DNA from: Deroplatys truncata
Lineage: Eukaryota; Arthropoda; Insecta; Mantodea; Mantidae
Assembly (NCBI GenBank): GCA_030765065.1
Contig: CM060990.1
Coordinates: forward strand, 663,536,618 to 663,600,617
Length of the DNA stretch: 64,000 bases
Direction of reading: 5' to 3'
The translations under genes were made by a program, and so were the position numbers. Positions within the stretch are counted from its first letter, which is position 1, and every line of letters starts with the position of its first letter. The notes under the pieces were generated by a model. It saw only the letters and a list, made by a program, of their open reading frames with translations, was not told the DNA's origin and ran no database searches. This document shows, in pieces, positions 55,819 to 64,000 of this stretch.

Positions 55819-57790
55819 ATACCGTATTTACTTGTATAATCCCCCCCCTATAATATAAGAAAGTTGTCAAACAAAAGTAATTTTCATTGCAAATTTTGTG
55901 AAAAATTTTGGACGTTCCTTGATCTTCAGAAGCTTCATTTGTTAGAATTCCTGGAACACCCAACCTCCCATATAAGTACCTAAAGTGCCACATACCTGAT
56001 CTTTAAGTGGTCATTAGAGCACATACGTTTCACATAGTAATTGTTATTCTAGTAATGTAGTTAGTTATTGTTAGTCTCCTTACATATGTAAGCAACTATC
56101 ATATTTCAAAATTGTTTCAGAACTTCTGGCAGCAGTTCAGTTTTTTCCTGTCCTGAAAGCATTAAGCGGTTATACGTAGTGTGCAATGGGAAGAAAGAAT
56201 ATTAGTAACACGGTGAAATTTAAACTTCAAGTAATTAATTTTACAGAGAAAAACGGAGTCAAGCATGCGGGAAGAGTTTGGCACAGAATCCAAACTAATT
56301 AGTTACTGGAGGGATCAGACAGAAAAATTAAAAAGTGCCAAATTTACCTGTCAATCATTTCATGGTCCAAACATGTCAAATATCCTGACATTGACCAAGA
56401 AGCGTTAGATTATGTTATGGAACAAAGAAATGATGGCATTGCAGTAACATATGAAATGTTACAACTGAAAGCAAGGGAAGCAGCAAAAAAGCATGGTATT
56501 TCACTTGTGGAATTCAAAGCTAGCCAAATGTGGGTTGCCCGATTTATGCAGAGGAAGAGACTTAGTTTGAGATGAACGATTAGTCCAATGCCTGGCACAT
56601 GACTACATGAATAAAGTGATCAAGTTTCACCATTTCATAATCCAGCTGAGGCATGAAAATGAATTTCTGCTATCACAAATAGGGAATGTGGACCAGACAC
56701 CAGTATTTTTTGACAAGCCATGAAGTACAAAAGTGGATGTAAAGTGTGCTTCTAGTATTTTAATTAAAACTGGTGTGGGAAAACTTTGCTGCACAGTGAT
56801 GCCAGCAATGTTAGCAGATGGAAAAAAGCTGCTGCCCTTTGTTGTTTTTAAGAGAAAAATTGTGCCAAATTGTGATATTCTGCCTGGCATAATTGTGAAG
56901 GTGCATGAGAAAGGATGGATGTCAACTGACCTCATGAAGGAATGGCTGAAAACTGTGTGGGATTGATGCCCTGGAGCTCTGTTAAGGAAGACGGCATGCT
57001 TGTTTTGGACAGTTTTCAGGGCCATTTAGCAAAACCAATAAAAGAACAAATGTTGCGACTGAACACAGTTCCAGTGACAAATCCTGGAGAGCTTATGTCA
57101 GAACTACAACTTCTGGATGTATCAATTAACAAACCATTTAAAGGTCACCTGTACCAATTCTATGGGTATCGGATAGGATCTAATTCACTGCATCTTACGA
57201 AAGGTGGCAACATTAAGAGGCCCTCCATTGAACAAGTGTGTCAGTGGATAAAAAGTGCATGGAATCACATCAAACAAGAGAGCATCACAAAGAGCTACAA
57301 GAACACTGGTATTTCAAATAAAATGGATGGCTCCGAGGACCATATGACATGGAATGCCGATTCTGATGATGGTGATGATTTATATACGTCATCAGATGAA
57401 AGTAGTACAGAGTAAACAACTAAGTTTATTTTTATTTAGGTATGTAAATATGACTAAGCTTAATGCACATTCCATTCATCATATTTATCATAGCTCCGTG
57501 TTTTGGTGTTGCAAGGGTGAGCCCAAGCTCACTCTACCAATATGAGTGCGTAATAAACAGCAGCATGGCATGTATAGAAATATTGCAAAACTGCATCAAC
57601 TGTTGCATTTCTGTGTATAATTCTTTAAAATAAATTTCCGTTTCACTTTTAGGGCACCTACCTAATTGATTTATTTACCAAAATTTACTTCCTTTTTTTT
57701 TTTAATCTATTTAGTAATCCCCCCCCCCCGATTTTTTGCCTTGAAATTTTGAAAAAAAAAGGGGGGGAATTATATGAGTAAATAAGGTAT
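55819..57790 (+). mobile_element. Pogo/POGK-type DNA transposon, ~1.97 kb
   Basis: Left TACCGTATTTACTTGTATAA followed by a C run, and right GGGGGGGAATTATATGAGTA with AATAAGGTAT, are inverted repeats with about four differences. Both carry a homopolymer C/G tract at the same distance. A TA may flank it. The transposase relic is on the plus strand. Confidence 0.8.
56187..57415 (+). pseudogene. Pogo-type DDE transposase (POGK/DDE_1-like), degenerate
   Basis: Start MGRKNISNTVKFKLQVINF, with a CENP-B/Psq-like helix region broken by a stop. Then EQRNDGIAVTYEMLQLKARE and FMQRKRLSLR (Tc5-type DNA-binding part). The DDE core follows in pieces: DQTPVFF (first Asp), the open part 56733-56966 with VLADGKKLLPFVVFKRKIVP and GIIVKVHEKGWMSTDLMKEW, then 56942-57415 with MLVLDSFQGHLAKPIKEQM (second Asp), LLDVSINKPFKGHL (third Asp) and a C-terminal SIEQVCQWIKSAW. 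The tail SNKMDGSEDHMTW and an acidic end DSDDGDDLYTSSDESS match the usual end of this family. Several stops; inactive. Confidence 0.85.
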
Positions 57791-59214
57791 CTTGTTTAGG
57801 AACACAAATTATGACAAAGTTTTCTTTTTGCACTAACATATCTAAGATATTCTTTATTACTGGATTATTGGTTTGAACCGTCAAAATACTTTATACTTCT
57901 TTCTAAGGATAAGTCACTATTCATCCCCTCATCCTGGAGAACATGCAAAGAGAATGGAATTTTAAAGCCACCACATAGCGAGCTGAGTTTTTTTTTAAAA
58001 ATCTTATCATTTTAGCCCTACTGTATCCTTATAACTGCAAAAAATGTGTCAATTCATAATATAAGTTATCTTGATTAACAAGAAGTAGACAAAAGAACAA
58101 GCTTTTGTAATAGTTTGCAGAAGAGTAGAGGATGTCATGTGAATGCAACGCATCAGATTTTTCTTTTATTAAGTGTTATTTAGCACAAAAAAATAGAAAG
58201 CTAAGCATGTTTTTCTTTAACAATGTTGGAAACAAATTAAGAATTATCACAACCAAAAGACTAAGCAACTTACAGTACACAGCAACAAAGCAGGTGACAA
58301 AAATTTCATGTGGAAAATGCTAGCTGCAACTTGTCTTTTGGAAAGAGAATTAATTCTAATGAATGAGTCTTGATGTTTAATTTAGTATTTGCATTACCTG
58401 TTATTGGTTTCCAAGGTTTAATGGGTTCTGGTGGTCATCGACTAGGTGTAGTTGCCTAAGGACTCGGACGATCCCCAAAACAAGATCCTGTAAATTATTT
58501 CAGAAAAATTAAAGGAATTTCTAGAATAAAATTACTTATGAGATAAGCACACAGTATCCAGAATTACTGATATTTAACATTACCACACTAGAAGAAAGTG
58601 ATATTAAAGAAAGCTTTAATATCCAGGGGAAAAGCAAGTGGAAAGGATCATGATGTCTTATTAAAGTGCAGGAAGTTCTGCAACAGATACGCATGGGAAA
58701 CTCGTGCTTTAATAGGGAGTATCAAAACAAAAGTTTCTGGAGATAAGTAAACTTAAGGCTGGAGGATATTGAAACACAGAAATATTCAGTAGTATGAGAG
58801 AAAAGAAATCTGAGGCTGTACAGGGAGATAAAAATAAAATGGGCAGGGAAAAATACATAGAGATATGTGATAAAATGGGTTCAGAAGAATTTGCATGGGC
58901 TAGAACTGGAGTCATGTATTTAAAAGGTTTAAGATACGACTAGGATTAAGTAACACATCCAATAGGTAAGCAAGCAGCCACAGATTTCCACTGTTAATAT
59001 AATGCAGTCAAATAAAGTTATAATAGAAAGAGATATGGCAACATAAATGGAATAATTTAGATGGGGAAATATTAATTACAAGGATTTTAACTGTAAAAGG
59101 ATAGAAAAATATAAACATTGTAGAGAAGTATTTGGGCAAAGAGACAAATGGGCAGAAATGATCAAGAAGAAGGTAGATGTGAGGCAGTCATAGAAGCATA
59201 ATAGACTAGATAAA
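57791..59214. other. No gene seen; about 1.4 kb unassigned
   Basis: The patch 58560-58920 is purine-rich and has a weak protein-like trend (a segment of SDIKESFNIQGKSKWKG kind, faintly like the RT finger region of a LINE). Too worn to call. Confidence 0.3.
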
Positions 59215-59660
59215 TATGAGGCATGTTTTTAAAGTAAGTGCCATTTTAATACTTTGCCACTGCAGCACAGCAGTCATGATCTCATGCATGATCACTTCCT
59301 CCATTCATTAGGATGCCAGATGCAGTGTTTCTCTGTTGTTACAGTCTTTCAAAATTTTCAAAACTATTGAATGACCTGCCAACTGTGAAGTAAGCCAGAT
59401 CAGTGATTTGTTTTTTGAATGCAAGAAATGTTAAGCTAGCAAACCTTCATTGTCAATTGTATGAGGTTGATGGGGAAATAATAATGAGTGATGGAATGGT
59501 GATGAAGTGAGTTACACAGTTTAATGAAGGTTGTGAAAATGTGCATTATGAGCCATCGAGCAGCCGGCCATCTGTGATCATGGACGATTTGGTGGAAGCT
59601 GTGGAAGAAATCATTCACAAGAACAGACATTTCAACATAAGACGAGTCAGTTGGGGAAGA
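59215..59660 (+). pseudogene. Mariner element 5' part: terminus and DNA-binding domain
   Basis: TGTTTTTAAAGTAAGTGCCA resembles a mariner terminus. After about 200 bases, ARNVKPANLHCQLYEVDGEI and MSDGMV, then TQFNEGCENVHYEP, SSRPSVIMDDLVEAVEEIIH and NRHFNIRRVS. This is the two-helix-turn-helix N-terminal domain of insect mariner transposases (SETMAR-like). One stop interrupts it. The catalytic part is missing; the sequence ends at the SINE head that follows. Confidence 0.8.
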
Positions 59661-59667
59661 TAATGGC

Positions 59668-59800
59668 CATGTTACCATGGTAGCTCAGTTCGTTAGAGCA
59701 ATTTGATGGAATTTGGAAGATACGTGGTTAAAATTTTTTAGTATGATTCTACGTTTCCAATGTATAACTGAGCTAAATGTTAATGGAAAAAAAATAACAT
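59668..59800 (+). mobile_element. tRNA-derived SINE, family E
   Basis: ACCATGGTAGCTCAGTTCGT and TAGAGC form an A-box region; ACGTGGTTAAAATTTTTTAG is a worn B box. It matches 50385-50500 in layout (CATGTT.CCAT.GTA.CTC). It starts exactly where the mariner homology stops. Confidence 0.55.
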
Positions 59801-61230
59801 ATCTGTAAAAAAATGTAGAAGTGAATAAAGTATAAATCAGTCTCAACTGCATTTGCTTCATTATGCACAGGTTCCAATGATTTTAAATTTAAATCATTCT
59901 CTGTATTTCCCCTTTTATGGTGAAGTACCTATGCATTAAATATTGCAAAACTATTTAAATTAATTTTTTTGCAAACTACTGATTATTTAATTTAGGTAAA
60001 TATTAAATGGCACAGAGCACTCCTGGTGGCATTCTAACTTCTGTGAAATGGAGCTGTTAATTACTGTATAAGAGGTTAGCACTCATTTAGCAGGAGCTGA
60101 GAGGTTGCAACAACTGGTGGCTGGAAAATTCAAATGTTTGGAGTTTAATTCAAGTAATATGCATCTTCTCTTTTCATTTCAGCTGCTTGTATCCTGAGTA
60201 CGTGTATCTATTGGTTTATCTGAAGATCATAATACAGGCCCTAAGGATTTATCCAATGTGCAACTCTGATTCTGTAAGCCTGGCAGATTGCAGCAAACAC
60301 TAACTACTGTAGCATGAAATAATCAAGGGACTGCCCATCACTGATTAAGTCATTACAGTCTTGAAAATTATACCAACATTATATGGTGAAGCTTAAAGTA
60401 ATAGGAGAGATGCCCATTGGCTTAATTTTAATACAAGTGTATTCAGATACACAGAGACCACACTTCAAAACAGGGAAGACATCACATGACATCAGGTGAT
60501 CATCACACTGTGAAGCTGTAACCTCAGAAGCCTGGAATCTTGTCAACGTGGTTGGTATTTAAGAATATTCCAAAATTCTGTAAGCTGTGTTTAAACGAAA
60601 ATTTAAGTTCAGCCACCATTTCTGTTGAAAACTTCATTCACACATGTTATCTGTCACTGAAATGGACAAGAAATATGTATGTATACTTAGGTTAGGTGCT
60701 TGTTACTCTCCAGTGTGTGACAAAGAAAGTTGTTTCATTTACCCTGCTGTTTACAAATGTACATTTAAAATATTTCATTACAATATGTATGTATGGCTTA
60801 GGTAAGAAGATCAATTTACAAGGAAGAAGAGAAATGGAGGGTAAAATAGCAATTACATTATTAATAAGGTAGAACATGCATTCATCATTTTCCGAGGAGT
60901 GGTTAAAAACAATGATGAATGCAGGAAAACAATGGATATGAGAAGTGCACAAATCATGTACCAAAACACTCAACCGAATCACAAAGCGAAATGAGAGAGT
61001 GATGCTACGGTAGAAAGAGGTCCGAGAGAAATATGCATGCTCTTTGTTTCTCACATCAGCTTCAATAGCCAATGGCATACATCTGTTTCTAGAATCTATA
61101 CATGCCCACCACCCCCACCATAATTGAATGGGAGTGAATGTTTCTATTTGAATTCCTCACTCCAGCTGGTACAGGCTGCACCAAATTATCAGCAACTACA
61201 CGCAAATTGGGATCACTGCTTCAATTATTC
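59801..61230. other. No gene seen; possible third family E head
   Basis: At 60090-60165, GAGCTGAGAGGTTGCAACAA and TGGAGTTTAATTCAAG could be a degenerate family E head. The rest is AT-rich with no coding signal. Confidence 0.35.
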
Positions 61231-61238
61231 CAGCTTAA

Positions 61239-61999
61239 GGGGAGAGTAAATGCAAAGATTGCCAAAGACATGACATGTGAGTTTTTTGTAAAGTCTTTTT
61301 TAATTCGAATTTCCTCTTTAATTTGTTATAATATATTTTATAATTGTATGCACAATACCTGTATTTTAAATATACTTTTAAAAGTAGCACTGAATCTGTC
61401 AATTTGTGCTAAGAATTCTGCATCACTTCAATAACAAAATCATAACTCCTACACACTTTGGAGTAGAGGGGTAAACTTCAGCCCATTCTTTAGGGGAAGT
61501 TTTGTTGCATAAATTGGTACTGCCATCAAGTATGGCAGCTTCTGGTTGCTCAAACCATGCAAATTTTTTTCTCTGCAAATATATGCAAGTTTCTTTTCTC
61601 CATTTTTGCTTTGAACAGCATATTCTGTGAGTGACATTTTCTGATATAAGTCACCCATCTTCTAAGAAACTATTGAAGATAGCTAAATTAAATTTTAGGA
61701 TGATAAAAACAACATGTAAATGTTATTGTGACTCTACTTTGGTTTTAATAACAAGGTTGCTTAGTTTTTTAAAAAAGTAATTGTCGATAAACGTTAATCC
61801 GAAGATGGTATAGTTAAGACATTAATGCTATCTTCTTTAATAAACAAACTTAATTAGATAAAAGTATATTAGTGAACTTAGATGACATGAATCTACTTCC
61901 TGTAAAAATTTCAGTCTGATATCTTCATTAGTTTCCAAGATAATGGATCATGAATTTAGCAGATTTAATGTTGGCAGGATAGGATTTTTTTAATCTCCC
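61239..61999 (-). mobile_element. TTAA-type non-autonomous element, copy 3, full length
   Basis: TTAA at 61235-61238 followed by GGGGAGAGTAAATG, and CTCCC followed by TTAA at 62000-62003. In reverse complement it aligns over its length with copy 2 (CTGCTAAATTCATGA, CCAAAGTAGA, GCTGTTCAAAGCAAAAATGG, CTAAAGAATGGGCTGAAGTT). Length is about 761 against 727 bases. It holds an open frame of 69 codons (next entry). Confidence 0.8.
61449..61658 (-). CDS. Small open frame in TTAA element copy 3 (unrecognised)
   Basis: 69 codons, starting MGDLYQKMSLTEYAVQSK and containing CREKNLHGLSNQKLP. It is the best-kept version of a frame that is interrupted in copy 2 (a stop six codons in) and partly present in copy 1. 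No known motif was seen. It may be a remnant of the parent element's coding part or a chance frame; the three copies share the region, but substitutions do not clearly favour codon third positions. Confidence 0.25.
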   Translation of the reverse strand: MGDLYQKMSLTEYAVQSKNGEKKLAYICREKNLHGLSNQKLPYLMAVPIYATKLPLKNGLKFTPLLQSV

Positions 62000-62167
62000 T
62001 TAAAATGATTGTTTGAGGATAGAATTTGTTTGGGGCTGAACATTTCTAATGAATACAGCAAAACAATACTTTGAGGAATGATGAATATGGGTTTTCTTTA
62101 TATAAGATATAATGTAAACTGACCAGGAGCACATAAACTGAATTATGAATGTGGAAAAATGATAGTT

Positions 62168-62192
62168 CTAGGAAAGATAGATCGAGGTTCAA
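62168..62192 (-). repeat. Solo terminus of the Tigger-type MITE family
   Basis: AAGATAGATCGAGGTTCAACTA is nearly the right terminus of the element at 41822-42567. No partner terminus was found nearby. It lies 20 bases inside the intron that begins at 62213. Confidence 0.55.
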
Positions 62193-62213
62193 CTATGTAA
62201 AGATGTTACTTAC

Positions 62214-62412
62214 CAATCCTTGTGAGTTTCATGCCATCATACAGTGTATCTATATCACGCTGACAGCGCTCTCCAGCTTCTTTTATGTACAGCTGATTGT
62301 CAGAAATAATAGACTCAACAAAACATTCATATCTGCCAGCATCCTGACGTTGGGTATAATGTATATGTGAGTCCATTTTCTTTCCACTGCCCCAAGCAGC
62401 GATATTTCCTTT
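62214..62412 (-). CDS. Internal exon of a host gene; immunoglobulin-like domain signature
   Basis: On the minus strand a 199-base segment lies between ATTTTCAG (acceptor) and G|GTAAGT (donor), both good consensus sites. One frame is open throughout (66 codons). It reads KGNIAAWGSGKKMDSHIHYT, then QRQDAGRYECFVESIISD, then NQLYIKEAGERC and DIDTLYDGMKLTRI. DAGRYEC is the D-x-G-x-Y-x-C signature of the F strand of an immunoglobulin domain. Such domains are extracellular, in adhesion, receptor or matrix proteins. The segment after it, with a Cys and an amphipathic helix, would link to the next domain. I do not recognise the gene. No stops, no transposon motif and no repeat copy in the window support a host exon. 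Neighbouring exons must lie outside or be too short to see. Confidence 0.7.
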
Positions 62413-63158
62413 CTGAAAATCAAATATTCATGATTTATGAATAACAAGTTCTATGCATGCTTAACCATTATTGGAATGACAAACAAATAGCATAACAACC
62501 ATAGAGAGTTTCAATTAGGAGTTATGAAATCAAAATCATCTTTTAATACAAATTATCGTTTTAAGTTCATAAAGCTGCGGTATTCTACATGTCAATGAAG
62601 ATTGCTTTTCTATATGAATGTGCTTAACGGAACTACAGTTCGTGAGTTTGAGCATTAAATGCAGCTAAGAACAAGTGTCCTTCTGTAACAGATAATTACT
62701 CAAGCGCTAAAGCTTCCACTGCATTCAGTGAATGCAATTACAATTATGAGCTGCCAAGAAAGCTACTTACTGACTGGCAGACCTGTATCTGCATTTATAT
62801 TTTAAAATAATGCAATCACAGAGATTTATGAATGTGTCTTTGTTTAGTACTATAATTAAATTTGTGGAATAAAGTGAATCATAGCATTAACACTAGCAGT
62901 ATCAGTGGAATTTTTTATGTTGGTAAAAAACAGCTAAAATATCCAGTAGCTGCATAATAAAACCAAAAAATATATAATTGGGCAGTTTTTCTGTAAGTTA
63001 ATTTGAATGGGTATTGATTGACATAGGTAGAAACTGTATCCTCCTGAAGGGGCGATACAGAACAAGCAATGAAGCTCTTCAAGGAAAGTGTAACCTATTA
63101 AAGAACTACTCATACTGGACCTGGTGCTTTAAACCTAAAGTGCATTATATCACATAAT
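62413..63158. other. No gene seen; presumed upstream intron of the exon
   Basis: AT-rich with no coding signal. If the exon at 62214-62412 is real, this is intron sequence of that gene. Confidence 0.45.
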
Positions 63159-64000
63159 TACACTGGATTAGTCTCCTAAAACTTTCACTGCAAGTATCTC
63201 TGAAACAAAAATAGAAATTAAAAAACGACTTTCTCAGGCATGAAGGTAGGGGAGGGGCTCATCAAAGCAGATGATAGGCATTCAAAAATGTAAGCAAGTA
63301 TGATCTCCAACATAAACTTGTGAGTTTTTTAAATGGGAACGCTTTTTGGCGCAAGCGATAGGTGGAAAATAACATTAAAAATGGCATTTGCAGCATTACA
63401 ATATGTCAATTATAACCCAAGAAATAGTAATGTGAAGTTAAGGCTTGCGATACAATGAAATGCACATCAATTACATATTCTGAGGTTCAACCACATTGTT
63501 TATTTTCAAGTACAAACTTCATGTTACAGTTAATCGTGACGTAACTGATGTATTCCAATGCAACAGAAACTGTTTTTAATACTATTTTTCCTGTTATCAA
63601 TTGGGCTGGAAATGACACAGGGTTTCCAGTCACAAAAATATAAAAGGAAAATAAATAAAGGTTTATCGTTTTTTAAAATATTCTTGGAAAAACCACAGTG
63701 AAGTTTAATACTTGTATGTATAAGTTGAGATTTTTATTATTCTAGCTTCACAGTGAAGCTACAGTAACAGAAATTTCAATTTGTCCTTACAAAGGTTCAT
63801 CTCTTTCATTGTATCTCAAGATCAAATTCACACTACAATACCTCAGATTGTAATTAACCTACTGAATGGCAAAAAGTGGTTTCTTAATGCTATTTTTATA
63901 TTATCGATTGTATCAAAAGAATACAGGGTTTTCATTTTAAAAAAATCACAAGTTTATGTTAAAAATCATATTTGTTTACATTTTTTAATCTACTTTAATG
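63159..64000 (+). mobile_element. Mariner/IS630-type element end, running off the window
   Basis: Begins TACACTGGATTAGTCTCCTA with a TA, then CTTTCACTGCAAGTATCTCT, GGGGAGGGGCTCATCAAAGC and GTGAAGTTAAGG. These match, in order, the inverted right arm of the element at 20995-22763. Further on, TGTTATCAATTGGGC with GACACAGGGTTTCC matches its left part (21010-21070), and a similar block (ATTATCGATTG, ACAGGGTTTTC) repeats at 63890. No transposase frame is reached. Confidence 0.65.

Overview
The window reads as a gene-poor, AT-rich stretch of a large arthropod (probably insect) genome. The reasons are the set of mobile elements (piggyBac, several mariner/IS630-type families, Tigger/pogo, a Penelope-like element, a LINE with an esterase-type ORF1, a Ty3/gypsy-type integrase, tRNA-derived SINEs), the TATA plus TCAGT initiator in the LTR-like region, and spliceosomal-type introns. 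There are no bacterial operons, rRNA genes or CRISPR arrays. The species cannot be fixed from sequence alone.

Layout. 0-2 kb: end of a gypsy-type integrase running in from the left edge, then an LTR-like region with core promoter and polyadenylation signal. 2.5-11 kb: a TTAA-flanked non-autonomous element, long tRNA-headed SINEs (one with target duplication, one pair nested), and a microsatellite-bearing repeat family (called R1 here). 12-20 kb: old SINEs, a possible hAT-type element, a transposase-like reading frame, and a tandem R1 array. 21-23 kb: decayed mariner-type element. 24-28 kb: diverged tandem repeats split by a 2.06-kb Tigger element, perhaps inside a larger inverted-repeat element. 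28.6-29.3 kb: second TTAA element. 30.2-32.9 kb: Penelope-like element in an inverted two-part arrangement. 33.7-35.6 kb: a second IS630/mariner element with about 285-bp inverted repeats. 36.3 and 48.5 kb: two young Ser-tRNA-headed SINEs with perfect 13-bp target duplications. 37.2-40.5 kb: a LINE fragment split by a 2.4-kb piggyBac element. 41-47 kb: transposase fragments, a Tigger-type MITE, an inverted SINE pair, a second Penelope copy with a 13-bp target duplication, and another Tigger element carrying a SINE. 49.8 kb: mariner C-terminal fragment. 50.6-54.9 kb: near full-length but frameshifted CR1-type LINE. 55.8-57.8 kb: pogo/POGK-type element. 59-62 kb: mariner fragment, SINE heads and the third TTAA element. 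62.2 kb: one exon-like segment on the minus strand with both splice sites and an immunoglobulin-fold signature, the only convincing host-gene piece. 63.2 kb to the edge: terminus of a further mariner-type element.

Nearly all coding matter is transposon-derived and broken by stops or frameshifts, so the window is best read as intron or intergenic sequence with layered insertions. The order of insertion can be read at several places (piggyBac in LINE, SINE in SINE, Tigger in tandem repeats, SINE in Tigger). The best-supported items are the piggyBac insertion with its intron, the two mirror-image Penelope copies, and the three-copy TTAA family.
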